NCBI GenBank assembly: GCA_005787865.1
Contig: SXZN01000051.1
Span: 1-8,607 of the forward strand
DNA: 8,607 bases
Direction: 5' to 3'
From: Opitutaceae bacterium
GTDB taxonomy: Bacteria > Verrucomicrobiota > Verrucomicrobiia > Opitutales > Opitutaceae
The notes under the pieces are model-generated. The model was not told the origin of the DNA. It made no database searches and saw only the letters and a program-made list of their open reading frames with translations. Below, one piece after another: positions 1 through 6,953 of this stretch (position 1 is its first letter; each line of letters opens with the position of its first letter). Both the position numbers and the translations under genes were made by a program.

Positions 1-1787
1 AGCATGCCGGCGGAAATGAGGGCGTTATCGAGGATTTGTTCCGCGACAAGCTTGGCCTTCTCGGGCGCCGCGGTGTGCGTTGCAAAGAGCCGCTTCATCA
101 CCGCGGAGCGCGGATTGATTTCGAGATTTACGCGCTGCGGCATATCAGCCCCGTCCTTGTTCATGGCCTTCATCATGCGACGCATGTGGGCGGTCATAAA
201 TTTATCGGCATTAATCGCCAGAGCCGGAGAATCCACCAAGCGATCACTGGCCTTAACTTCAGCGACTCGTTCGCCGAGCGATGCTTTCATCCAAGTGGTG
301 AGCGTTTTGGTATCATCGGCGCTGAGGGCACCATCCGCTTGCGGGAGATCGGTTAATTTCACGTCGCCGTGATCCGCCGCGATGAGCTTCTTGCCGTCAA
401 ATTCGCGGACATTATTCATCACGTACTCATCGACGGGTTCGTAGCAGAAAAGGACTTCCAGATTACGCGCCTTGAAGGCTTCCAGGTAAGGACCGCTTTC
501 CACCGTTGAGCGATTCGCACCGTTTAGGTAATAAATTTCTTTTTGGTCGGCCCCCATGCGGGAGACGTAATCGGCCAGCGAAGTGTGCTTGGATTTGTCT
601 GTGAGGGAGGATTCAAACCGGAGTAATTTTACCAATTGATCTTTATGGGTAAAATCAAGCGCGGCGCCCTCTTTGAGATAAATACCGAAATTGGCGTAGA
701 ACTTAATAAATGATTCGGGCCGCTGCGTGGCTTCTTCGTCGAGGAATTTCAGGAAGCGCTTTGTGATAACCTTATTGAGTTTCTCGATGAGCGCTTTGTC
801 CTGCATCGTCTCGCGCGAGATGTTGAGCGGAAGATCCTCGCTATCGACGACGCCTTTAAGAAAGCGAAGCCACTCGGGGAGTAAATCTTTTGGAGCGGCA
901 TCGATCAGCACTTTTCGGCAGTAGAGGGAAACCGCTGGCTCGAGGCGGGACATGCCCATCTTCTCGGTGTTTTCCTGCGGGACAAAGAGCAGCGCATTAA
1001 TGGCCAGCGGAGCGTCGGCGCTGAAGTGCAGGCGCAGGCTGGGCTCATCGTAAGCGTGGGACTGGAATTTATAGAATTCGTTATACTCTTCTTCCTTAAT
1101 TTCGCTCTTCGAGCGCAGCCAGAGCGCTTGGACGGTATTAATATGTTGGCCGTTTAGATTAATGGGGAACGACACGAACGCGCTGTAGCGTTCGAGGATT
1201 GCTTTGATCCGACCTTCATTGGCGTAGTCCGCGCAATCGTCCTTGAGTTCAATGACGATCTTCGAGCCGCGGCTGAGGCCCTCGACCTCCTCAATCTCAT
1301 AACTACCGGAACCATCGCTTGACCAGACGTGGCCAGCTTCGCCGGTCCTCCAAGAGTGCGAGTAAACCTTGACCGATTTTGCCACCATGAAGGCCGAGTA
1401 AAAGCCTACGCCAAATTGACCGATGAGGTTGGCGTTCTTTTTGTCGCCTTCACCCAAGGCCTTGAGAAATTGCTTGGAACCCGAATGGGCAATGGTGCCG
1501 AGGTTTTCCACTAGCTCGGCGCGGGTCATGCCGATGCCGTAATCCTGCAGGGTGAGAGTTTTGGCCTTATCGTCGGTGGTGAGATTGATCTCTAGCCCCA
1601 GTTTATCATCGTGGATTTCCTTCTCGGTCAATTGCGTGTGGCGCAATTTCTCTAAGGCATCCGAAGCATTAGAAACGAGTTCGCGCACGAAGATTTCTTT
1701 CTCGGTGTAGAGCGAATGAATAACGATATCGAGCAGCTGCTTGATTTCGGCTTGGAACTCAAATTTTTGGGGAGTGGGAGTGGCCAT
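1..1787 (-). CDS. htpG: Molecular chaperone HtpG (Hsp90 family), C-terminus cut by window edge
   Basis: Cytosolic ATP-dependent Hsp90 chaperone that binds and remodels late-folding client proteins as a dimer. The reading frame runs unbroken from ATG at 1787 to the window edge, giving 595 complete codons; family members are about 610-640 residues, so perhaps the last 20-40 are missing. The N-terminal GHKL ATPase is clear: RELVSNASDAL near residues 35-45 (catalytic Glu and Mg-binding Asn), DYGIGMT at 82-88 (nucleotide-binding Asp), GTIAHSGSK at 97-105 and the lid/P-loop-like IGQFGVGFYSAFMV at 122-135. The middle domain carries the NISRETMQ motif. Asn of the usual bacterial DNGIGM is Tyr here. 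No Shine-Dalgarno precedes the ATG and no CIRCE (HrcA) operator is visible. It lies on the same strand as the symporter unit, 100 bp downstream of it, so read-through is possible but its own promoter is likely. Confidence 0.97.
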   Translation of the reverse strand, partial: MATPTPQKFEFQAEIKQLLDIVIHSLYTEKEIFVRELVSNASDALEKLRHTQLTEKEIHDDKLGLEINLTTDDKAKTLTLQDYGIGMTRAELVENLGTIAHSGSKQFLKALGEGDKKNANLIGQFGVGFYSAFMVAKSVKVYSHSWRTGEAGHVWSSDGSGSYEIEEVEGLSRGSKIVIELKDDCADYANEGRIKAILERYSAFVSFPINLNGQHINTVQALWLRSKSEIKEEEYNEFYKFQSHAYDEPSLRLHFSADAPLAINALLFVPQENTEKMGMSRLEPAVSLYCRKVLIDAAPKDLLPEWLRFLKGVVDSEDLPLNISRETMQDKALIEKLNKVITKRFLKFLDEEATQRPESFIKFYANFGIYLKEGAALDFTHKDQLVKLLRFESSLTDKSKHTSLADYVSRMGADQKEIYYLNGANRSTVESGPYLEAFKARNLEVLFCYEPVDEYVMNNVREFDGKKLIAADHGDVKLTDLPQADGALSADDTKTLTTWMKASLGERVAEVKASDRLVDSPALAINADKFMTAHMRRMMKAMNKDGADMPQRVNLEINPRSAVMKRLFATHTAAPEKAKLVAEQILDNALISAGM

Positions 1788-1887
1788 AAATTAATGAAGA
1801 ATGAGGCAGGGAAAAGAGCGCTCAACCTACAGGTCGGTTGGAGAAAATCAAGTGGCCGGGGCGGGTGGGGCTGATCGCGCGACGCGG
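1788..1887 (-). other. Intergenic region upstream of htpG, with small palindromes
   Basis: This gap of 100 bp separates the small-subunit gene from htpG. It contains a perfect 8-bp palindrome GAGCGCTC at 1816-1823, which on the minus strand is followed by four T, and beside it AACC...GGTT at 1824-1839. Together they could be a weak terminator for the upstream unit or a control site for htpG. No CIRCE inverted repeat and no convincing -35/-10 pair is seen. The role is unproven. Confidence 0.3.
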
Positions 1888-2001
1888 TTACTCGTCGGCG
1901 TCGGGTTGTGGGCCAAAGAGCACCCGACCGACGCAATACACAAAGAGGACGGTGACAAAACCGACCGAGAGAATCATCGAAATCCAGCCGCCAGTGCTCA
2001 T
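1888..2001 (-). CDS. MetS-like small subunit of NSS symporter (37 aa)
   Basis: A 37-residue protein starting MSTGGWISMILSVG and ending in an acidic tail, GPQPDADE. It is one hydrophobic helix (about residues 5-28) with a Cys-Val-Gly-Arg stretch at its end. Its ATG overlaps the TGA of the upstream symporter gene as ATGA, the classic arrangement for translational coupling. A GGAG sits 10 bases before the ATG (2012-2015), the best ribosome-binding site in the window. In Corynebacterium glutamicum, MetP (an NSS symporter) needs the tiny membrane protein MetS for methionine/alanine uptake, and many bacterial NSS genes are followed by such a short ORF. I infer the same role here from position, size and topology; sequence identity to MetS proper is not established. 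The substrate is unknown. Confidence 0.8.
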   Translation of the reverse strand: MSTGGWISMILSVGFVTVLFVYCVGRVLFGPQPDADE

Positions 2002-3602
2002 AATTTGGTTTCTCCGGAGGCCCGTGCCCAATTTTTCCCGGCTATTTTAATCAGATAGCCGACCAAGACAATTACCCCGAGGCAAAACAGGAAGGTGCCG
2101 CGCGCGACTCCGCTGGGGTTGGGCCCGACGAGATCGGTGACATAGCTGGTCGGTTTGAATTGGGCGCCCGCGCCCAAGGCAAAATTCCAGCCAAAGACGT
2201 TCGCCGCGATAAACATGACAAACACGATCAAGAGGAAGGCGGGCGAGATATATTTGAGAATGAATTTATAGAATAGGGGAATGCGCATCGCCGCGCCTTC
2301 GTGGGTTTCCGCCCAGGCCGCCTCGATGCCGATGTACCAGGAATAAACCATAACCAAAATCATGCCTTGAATAAAGATACCCACGGTCCCGATCCAAAAA
2401 TCCATCGTATCGAGGGCCTTGAGGTCCTTGCTAAACCACCAAACCAGAAGAGTGCCGAGGCCCGTAAGGCCGGCCAACAGCCCCATCGCTGATTTTCGCT
2501 TCCAGCCCAGGCCTTCCTCGAAAAACGCGATGCCGGGCTGAAGCATGGAGAGCGAACTGGTGATGGCGGCGATAAAGAGCAGGAGGTAGAAGATCGTCGC
2601 AAAGAAATCGCCAAACGGCATTTTAGAAAAAACGTGCGGCAGAACGTTAAAGCCGAGGCTGAAGGTGCCTTGGCCCGCGATGCCGGCGGCCCCGAGGAAC
2701 ACAAAGGCAGCGGGTACGGTGATCAGACCACCGAGGCCAACTTCGCAAAACTCATTGGCGGACGCCGCGGTCAGACCAGAGAGCACGACATCATCTTTTT
2801 TACGTAAGTAGCTCGCGTAGGTGATAACGGCCCCAAAGCCAACCGAGAGGGAGAAAAAGATTTGCCCGGCCGCGGCGAGCCAGAGCTGGGGGTTTTTTAA
2901 CCCCGTGGCGATGTCTTGGGGGTTCCACATGTAGCCTAAGGCATTGAGCACGTTTTGATCAGGCTTGGTCGGATCCGGCGTGCCCAGCGTCAGCACGCGG
3001 CCCAGAATAACGAGCGCGATCACGATGAGAATTGGTATGCCCCATTTGCAGACAAATTCGATACCCTTCGACAGGCCGCGGTAAATAAAGAAAAAATTCA
3101 GGGCATAAACTATGATCACGAAAATACCGACATCCTGGAGTCCGAAGCGAAGACTGGCCCCATTGGCCCCGGCGCCGGTGAAGCTAGCAAAGAAAGCGCC
3201 ATAGTTAACGCCCGGTTGGCTAAAAGTGCCGGCGGCAGCGTTGAGCGCATAGCCGAGGCACCACGCCTCAATATAGACGTAGTACATATAAACCACGACC
3301 GGGATAATGAAACCGAGGAGCCCAAGATATTTGCCGAGGCGATGGTGGACGATGACATGAAAAATCCCAGGGGAGGAGTGAAAACCAGCCAAGCCGCCTT
3401 TGCGGCCGATCGTCCATTCGGCCCAACCAATCGGAATGCCGAGCACGAGTAAGGAGACGAAATAAGCGATCATGAACGCGCCGCCACCATATTGGGCGGC
3501 GAGGCCGGGAAAGCGCAGGAAATTCCCTAGGCCAACGGCGCTACCCGCGACGGCTAGAATCACCCCAAGGCGTGAGCTAAAAGCTTCTTTGATGGCAGGC
3601 AT
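1998..3602 (-). CDS. Sodium-dependent transporter, NSS/SLC6 family (MetP-like)
   Basis: Inner-membrane symporter of the LeuT fold that uses the sodium gradient to import an amino acid or similar solute. From ATG 3602 it is 534 residues. TM1 carries GSAVGLGNFLRFP (about residues 20-32), which holds the unwound Na+/substrate site; the residue after Asn-Phe is Leu where many members have Trp. A GGGAF loop follows, then TM2. TM6 has AAAGQIFFSLSVGFGAVITYASYL (in two parts near 244-266), and TM7 has SANEFCEVGLGG (near 281-292) with the Na+-site Asn; these match LeuT closely. About 11-12 helices are expected. A TTG at 3614 would add four residues; I prefer ATG because family proteins begin close to the SRLG motif. 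Neither start has a Shine-Dalgarno. The stop overlaps the small-subunit start (ATGA). The two probably form one transporter; amino-acid uptake is inferred and the exact substrate is not readable. Confidence 0.93.
   Translation of the reverse strand: MPAIKEAFSSRLGVILAVAGSAVGLGNFLRFPGLAAQYGGGAFMIAYFVSLLVLGIPIGWAEWTIGRKGGLAGFHSSPGIFHVIVHHRLGKYLGLLGFIIPVVVYMYYVYIEAWCLGYALNAAAGTFSQPGVNYGAFFASFTGAGANGASLRFGLQDVGIFVIIVYALNFFFIYRGLSKGIEFVCKWGIPILIVIALVILGRVLTLGTPDPTKPDQNVLNALGYMWNPQDIATGLKNPQLWLAAAGQIFFSLSVGFGAVITYASYLRKKDDVVLSGLTAASANEFCEVGLGGLITVPAAFVFLGAAGIAGQGTFSLGFNVLPHVFSKMPFGDFFATIFYLLLFIAAITSSLSMLQPGIAFFEEGLGWKRKSAMGLLAGLTGLGTLLVWWFSKDLKALDTMDFWIGTVGIFIQGMILVMVYSWYIGIEAAWAETHEGAAMRIPLFYKFILKYISPAFLLIVFVMFIAANVFGWNFALGAGAQFKPTSYVTDLVGPNPSGVARGTFLFCLGVIVLVGYLIKIAGKNWARASGETKL
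2002..2019 (-). promoter_or_regulatory. Ribosome-binding site for the MetS-like small subunit
   Basis: On the minus strand GGAG (2015-2012) lies 10 bases upstream of the ATG at 2001, inside the last codons of the symporter gene. It is part of the 8-bp palindrome CTCCGGAG at 2012-2019. Together with the ATGA stop-start overlap it supports translation of the short ORF coupled to the symporter. Confidence 0.5.
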
Positions 3603-3681
3603 GCGTGTTAGCAAAGCGAGTTACGCGAAGCGGGCAAACTCCAATTGAAAGGAGGGTTGCTTTCAGCTTTGCTCCGCTGGG
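3603..3681. promoter_or_regulatory. Divergent intergenic region between symporter and Lpt permease
   Basis: This gap of 79 bp must carry the promoters of both divergent genes, or part of them. It contains the inverted repeat GCAAAGC (3611-3617) and GCTTTGC (3666-3672), one arm near each start, and a weaker CTCC/GGAG pair in between. No consensus -35/-10 pair is convincing on either strand. A regulator site is possible but unsupported beyond the symmetry. Confidence 0.3.
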
Positions 3682-4818
3682 TTGGGTTGTTTGACTGACG
3701 CTGATTTGAATCTCCTGGATCAATATCTTCTGCGCGAGTGGCTCAAAATGCTCGCTCTCCTCATCGCGGCCACCATGGGCGTCCTGATGATGTCGGCGCT
3801 GTACGATAATTTTCGTGACCTAGTTCAGCTCGGGGTCGGGTCCGGTGATATTTTGCTTTATTATGGTACGCTCATGCCGAGCTATCTTTCCGTGGTGTTG
3901 CCACTGTCCATGCTGCTTTCGCTCTTGTTTGTCCTCAGCAAACTCCATCGCAATAATGAGCTCATCGCGGTGCGCTCCGCGGGTTTGAATATTTTTGCTA
4001 CGACGCGCGCGCTCTGGCTGGCCGGTCTCGTACTCTGCGGGGTCTCACTTTTACTCAATGCGCGGATTGTGCCCGCTGCGGTGGAAGCCTCCCGTAGCTT
4101 GCTTGATAGTTTTCAATACCGCGCTGAGGCCAAGGCCACCCCGGGTGGATCACTCGGCCTCATCTCGAGCGTGGCTTTTGATAATCAACGGCAGAATCGG
4201 ATGTGGTTTATTAACCGCTACAGCCGCTTCACGCAAACGGCCTATGGGGTCACGGTGTCCGAGCTCGATAAACAGCGGCGCGAAAAAACCCGGTTGATGG
4301 CTCGGGAAGCCCGCTACGACCCTATCCGCCGAGCGTGGACCTTTGAACAAGGTCGCGAAATGTGGTTTGATCCGGAGTCGGGCCAGTTGCAGCGGGCCGT
4401 CGCTTTTGCGGAAAAAACCGTGCCGCATTTTACGGAGGATCCTCAGCTCATGCTGTTATTTGACCGCAAGCCAACGGAACTGTCCTTCAATGAGTTGGGC
4501 CGCATCGTAGATTATTTCTCCGCCGAAGATAATCCTAAGGTCGTTCGCTACCAGGTGCGTTATTATGGATTGCTCGCGGATACGCTCGGGCCGCTGATCA
4601 TTCTCGCGATTGCCATTCCCTTTGCGCTGTCCGGCGTGCGGGTGAGTCCGGCGGTGGGGGTTTCTAAGTCGATTGGACTTTTCTTTGCCTATTACTTGTT
4701 GGCGAATCTTGCGACCCTGCTCGGCGGTAAGGGCCTGCTCGATCCCCTGTGGGCGGCCGTGATGCCCAATCTTACGATGATCGGAGTGGGCACTTATCTC
4801 TTCGGCCGGATGCGCTAA
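3682..4818 (+). CDS. LptF/LptG-family permease (YjgP/YjgQ), LPS export
   Basis: Inner-membrane permease of the LptB2FG ABC machine, which extracts lipopolysaccharide and passes it to LptC/LptA for transport to the outer membrane. Counted from 3682 it has 378 residues, close to the usual 355-390. Three helices (about 20-42, 60-88, 106-128) surround the family signature NNELIAVRSAG (91-101). A periplasmic beta-jellyroll domain covers about 130-290, and three more helices (295-318, 328-347, 352-374) finish the protein. The start is uncertain: no ATG precedes residue 23, and TTG codons at 3682, 3691 and 3706 are all in frame. TTG 3706 gives a protein beginning MNLLDQYLLREW, which best fits family N-termini. 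There is no Shine-Dalgarno at any of them. It stands alone, without a second LptF/G gene beside it, and I cannot tell LptF from LptG. The gene ends 2 bases from the convergent dgkA. Confidence 0.92.
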   Translation: MGCLTDADLNLLDQYLLREWLKMLALLIAATMGVLMMSALYDNFRDLVQLGVGSGDILLYYGTLMPSYLSVVLPLSMLLSLLFVLSKLHRNNELIAVRSAGLNIFATTRALWLAGLVLCGVSLLLNARIVPAAVEASRSLLDSFQYRAEAKATPGGSLGLISSVAFDNQRQNRMWFINRYSRFTQTAYGVTVSELDKQRREKTRLMAREARYDPIRRAWTFEQGREMWFDPESGQLQRAVAFAEKTVPHFTEDPQLMLLFDRKPTELSFNELGRIVDYFSAEDNPKVVRYQVRYYGLLADTLGPLIILAIAIPFALSGVRVSPAVGVSKSIGLFFAYYLLANLATLLGGKGLLDPLWAAVMPNLTMIGVGTYLFGRMR

Positions 4819-4820
4819 AG

Positions 4821-5258
4821 CTAGGGCAGAAACGGCGGTGGCCAGCGGAGAAATTCTAGTTGGGCGATGCGCTCCCAGTTGGAGAAAAGAATGATGGCCC
4901 AGACGACGATGCAGTTGATGTAGGCGATGAAGACCGCTGCGCTCCCCATATCTTTGGCGCGCTTGGCAAAGGGGCGCTTGGTGAGCGAAATATCATCAAT
5001 CGTCCACTCGATCGCTGAATTCAATAATTCAGCAATCACGATGAGAAAGAGCGTCGTGATCATCACCGCCGTCGACACGGCGTTAACCGGAAGAATGACG
5101 GCGAAGGGCGTTAGGATCGCGACAAAGATCAGGTCCTCGCGGAAGGAGGGTTCGTGGCGCACCGCGGCCCAGAAGCCATCGAGCGCATATTTGACCGAGG
5201 CGAAAAAACTCCGAACGTCGCGCCGCTTAGTCTCGGGAGGTGGGATGAGATCGCTCAC
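4821..5258 (-). CDS. dgkA: Diacylglycerol kinase, DgkA family
   Basis: Small integral-membrane kinase that phosphorylates diacylglycerol (or undecaprenol in some Gram-positive relatives) using ATP, recycling lipid released during envelope polymer synthesis. It has 145 residues, a little longer than E. coli DgkA (122) because of N- and C-terminal tails. Key motifs are present: RHEPSFRED (34-42, with the metal-binding Glu36), IAELLNSAIEWTIDD (75-89, with the presumed catalytic Glu77, Asn80 and metal-binding Glu84) and RAKDMGSAAV (100-109, with Lys102 and Asp103). Three transmembrane helices fit, about 44-60, 62-82 and 107-126. The start is GTG at 5258; the first in-frame ATG would remove the first helix and catalytic residues. 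No Shine-Dalgarno is present, but a possible promoter ends 7 bases upstream. An 85-residue gene lies 42 bp upstream on the same strand and could share the transcript. Confidence 0.95.
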   Translation of the reverse strand: MSDLIPPPETKRRDVRSFFASVKYALDGFWAAVRHEPSFREDLIFVAILTPFAVILPVNAVSTAVMITTLFLIVIAELLNSAIEWTIDDISLTKRPFAKRAKDMGSAAVFIAYINCIVVWAIILFSNWERIAQLEFLRWPPPFLP

Positions 5259-5265
5259 GACTTGA

Positions 5266-5293
5266 GTTGTAGAGTTCGGCCGTTGTCGGACAA
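5266..5293 (-). promoter_or_regulatory. Possible dgkA promoter (leaderless geometry)
   Basis: On the minus strand TTGTCC (5293-5288) and TACAAC (5271-5266) are 16 bases apart, each matching four of six sigma-70 consensus positions. The GTG start follows 7 bases after the -10-like box, so a transcript would begin at or next to the start codon. It lies in the 42-bp gap after the upstream gene. This is read by eye and unproven. Confidence 0.35.
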
Positions 5294-5300
5294 ACTAAAA

Positions 5301-5558
5301 TTATGCTGGCGGGGGCTCGGGGGGGCGGGGGTGGGGCTTAGTCGCCACTCCTTTTGGCGGCACGATTGGGCTATCGTGACCGATCTGGTATTCGGAGAAG
5401 TCATTCATGACATCTTGGTGCGGTCGGTCCTGTTTATAAATTTGCAAGATGCGGGCATGTTCTCGGTCCGTCGTCGGAAACATCTGGGCGGGCTCGCCCG
5501 GCAAGAAAATTGCCGTGTAGGAGCGCTTACCATCATCCATGCGTCGAATCAGTAGCAT
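5301..5558 (-). CDS. Hypothetical protein, 85 aa, proline-rich tail
   Basis: I do not recognise this protein. It begins MLLIRRMDDGKRSYTAIF, has a mixed, soluble-looking middle with several aromatic and charged residues (for example QIYKQDRPHQDVMNDFSEY near 39-57), and ends in a basic, proline-rich tail (about 66-85, with PPEPPPA at the end). No signal peptide, membrane helix or known motif is visible. The composition of the first 65 residues looks like a real protein, not a shadow, and the overlapping plus-strand frame reads as low-quality sequence. The start could be ATG 5558 or ATG 5540; neither has a Shine-Dalgarno. It lies 42 bp upstream of dgkA on the same strand and is divergent from the SDR gene, so it could be co-transcribed with dgkA. 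No function can be given. Confidence 0.6.
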   Translation of the reverse strand: MLLIRRMDDGKRSYTAIFLPGEPAQMFPTTDREHARILQIYKQDRPHQDVMNDFSEYQIGHDSPIVPPKGVATKPHPRPPEPPPA

Positions 5559-5606
5559 GGGGGGATTAAGACTAGGATTAGGCGAAGTGCAAATCTGGTC
5601 ACTGAG

Positions 5607-5635
5607 TTGCGTTCGTTAGCTCAGCCGCATAGTCT
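5607..5635 (+). promoter_or_regulatory. Possible promoter of the SDR gene (leaderless geometry)
   Basis: TTGCGT (5607-5612) and TAGTCT (5630-5635) are 17 bases apart, the ideal sigma-70 spacing, although each box is a weak match (three of six). The ATG at 5642 follows after 6 bases and has no Shine-Dalgarno. If used, the mRNA would be leaderless. The evidence is geometry only. Confidence 0.28.
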
Positions 5636-5641
5636 GCCGCG

Positions 5642-6319
5642 ATGCGCATCGCCTTAATTGCTGGAGCCAGTGGCCTCGTGGGAGGCGAATTACTGCGCGC
5701 GTTACTGGCGGCGCCGGAGTACGATCGGGTGATCGCGCTCGGGCGCCAGTCGCTCGATTGCGAACATCCGAAGCTCCGGTCGGTGCAGGTAAATTTTGCG
5801 GCACTCGATCAAGTCGTCGGCGAGCTGGGCTGCACAGATGCTTTTTGCTGTTTAGGCACTACCATCAAACAAGCGGGTTCACCGGAGGCCTTTCGCGCGG
5901 TCGATCAAACGGCGGTTTTGGCCTTTGCTTGGTTAGCGCAGCGTCATGGGGCCGAGAGTTTTTTGGTGATCTCGTCCTTAGGGGCGCACGCGCAGTCACG
6001 GGTGTTTTATTCGCGGGTTAAGGGCGAGATGGAGGCCGCGCTCGCGGTGCTTGGTTTTAAATATTTAGCAATATTTCAGCCTAGTTTACTGGTAGGGCCG
6101 AGGGTGCCCCCGCGGTTTGGGGAAAAAGTAGTGGCCTGCATGCTTGGCTTAGCCACGCCGCTATTAAGGGGGCCTTTACGAAAGTATCGCGTGATCCCGG
6201 CCGCCGTTGTGGCGCGGGCGATGCTCCGGTGCGCGCTCGGTGAGCGGGGGTCTGGCGTGCAGGTATTCCCATCTGACCATATTCAAGTGCTCGGTGCGCC
6301 CGGGGGCGCGGCGGCCTAA
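5642..6319 (+). CDS. Atypical SDR / NAD(P)-binding protein, TIP30 (HTATIP2)-like
   Basis: Soluble Rossmann-fold protein of 225 residues. The N-terminal dinucleotide-binding motif GASGLVG is at residues 8-14 after a hydrophobic beta strand. The second strand ends in LGRQ (33-36), where an Arg could favour NADPH. CCLGTTIKQAGSPEAFRAVD (69-88) matches the region typical of the HTATIP2/CC3 subgroup, with SSLGA at 111-115 (catalytic Ser position) and YSRVKGEME at 123-131 (YxxxK, Tyr123 and Lys127). PSLLVGPR follows at 147-154. All usual SDR catalytic positions are therefore present, so it may be an active oxidoreductase, but the substrate is unknown; bacterial members are usually annotated only as oxidoreductase or NAD-dependent epimerase/dehydratase. 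Length is typical. The ATG has no Shine-Dalgarno; a weak promoter lies just upstream. It is transcribed alone and converges on the next gene. Confidence 0.88.
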   Translation: MRIALIAGASGLVGGELLRALLAAPEYDRVIALGRQSLDCEHPKLRSVQVNFAALDQVVGELGCTDAFCCLGTTIKQAGSPEAFRAVDQTAVLAFAWLAQRHGAESFLVISSLGAHAQSRVFYSRVKGEMEAALAVLGFKYLAIFQPSLLVGPRVPPRFGEKVVACMLGLATPLLRGPLRKYRVIPAAVVARAMLRCALGERGSGVQVFPSDHIQVLGAPGGAAA

Positions 6320-6326
6320 TCGCCGC
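6308..6326. terminator. GC hairpin between convergent genes, possible bidirectional terminator
   Basis: GCGGCG (6308-6313) and CGCCGC (6321-6326) form a perfect 6-bp GC stem with a 7-base loop. It spans the stop codon of the SDR gene and the gap of 11 bases to the convergent gene's stop. Neither side has a T run, so it is not a textbook intrinsic terminator; it may simply slow polymerase or protect the mRNA ends. Confidence 0.35.
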
Positions 6327-6330
6327 AGCC

Positions 6331-6948
6331 TTAACTCCAGCTGTAGTTAAAGCTAATGCTGATGCGCTCGGCGGCGGTGCGGTTGGTGGCGACCTCGTGG
6401 CGCAACCAGCTTTCAAAAAGAATCACGTGACCCGCTTGGGCGGGGTAGGTGATGTGGGGCTGATTGACGGGTTTGGCGCGGGACGTCTTAGGCGGAGCCG
6501 CCATAAATTTACTCAGGCGGGGGTCTTCAAATTTTAAGCCAGCGCAACCAGGGGGCGTGGCTACATAATAGGTGCCGCTGATAAAAGAGAGGGGATGCAG
6601 ATGCAGGCTATGCGCGGTGTGCTCTGGCATAATGTTAACCCAGCAATCGCTCATCGCAATTTTTCGGCCCCGCAGATCCAGGTCGAGCTGAGCCGCGTAA
6701 CGGCGCACTTGCCGCGTGAGGCGACGCTCGAGCTCCGTGAAGGTGGAGGAAAATTTATGCAGCTGGTTGAGTGAAGCGTAGGACGTGTAGCCGCCGGGGT
6801 AATTTTTTGCCGACCACCGTCGGCCGGCCCCATCGTAGGCGCGAAGGTTGCGGCACTCGGTGGCGAGGTCTTGATTGTAACGCTCCAGGCCTTTGCGCAG
6901 CAAAGGCTCCTGGTAGATAAAAGTAGAAAACCAAGCGCGGGTCGGCAT
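6331..6948 (-). CDS. Putative 2OG-Fe(II) oxygenase (TIGR02466 / 2OG-FeII_Oxy_5 type)
   Basis: Predicted non-heme iron, 2-oxoglutarate-dependent oxygenase of 205 residues, the usual length for this family. The motif DCWVNIMPEH (101-110) leads into HSLHLHPLSFISGTYYV (113-129), then KFEDPR near 139-144, and QAGHVILFESWLRHEV (171-186) followed by ERISISFNYSW (194-204). By family pattern, iron ligands should come from the HLH at 116-118 and His184, with Arg195 holding 2-oxoglutarate; this assignment is inferred. The substrate is unknown; relatives occur in bacteria and cyanophages. I start at ATG 6948 (MPTRAWF), where family proteins begin. A longer frame reaches 7206, but its extra residues are low-complexity and overlap the divergent gene at 7129. 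No Shine-Dalgarno is present; a possible promoter ends 5 bases upstream. Confidence 0.87.
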   Translation of the reverse strand: MPTRAWFSTFIYQEPLLRKGLERYNQDLATECRNLRAYDGAGRRWSAKNYPGGYTSYASLNQLHKFSSTFTELERRLTRQVRRYAAQLDLDLRGRKIAMSDCWVNIMPEHTAHSLHLHPLSFISGTYYVATPPGCAGLKFEDPRLSKFMAAPPKTSRAKPVNQPHITYPAQAGHVILFESWLRHEVATNRTAAERISISFNYSWS

Positions 6949-6953
6949 GGACG

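Noticed and set aside
4..372. Plus-strand frames at 4-372 and 36-356, and others across 727-1514
   Set aside because: They lie opposite the unbroken htpG frame and have no recognisable protein character.
1788..1887. CIRCE heat-shock operator before htpG
   Set aside because: No TTAGCACTC...GAGTGCTAA repeat or close variant is present.
1801..2058. Plus-strand 85-residue frame over the gap after the symporter
   Set aside because: It is antisense to the MetS-like gene and the symporter end, and its composition is not protein-like.
2955..3452. Plus-strand 165-residue frame inside the symporter gene
   Set aside because: It is antisense to a clear SLC6 protein with conserved motifs throughout.
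5154..5555. Plus-strand 133-residue frame over dgkA start and the 85-residue gene
   Set aside because: It is antisense to both, and part of it covers the well-supported dgkA N-terminus.
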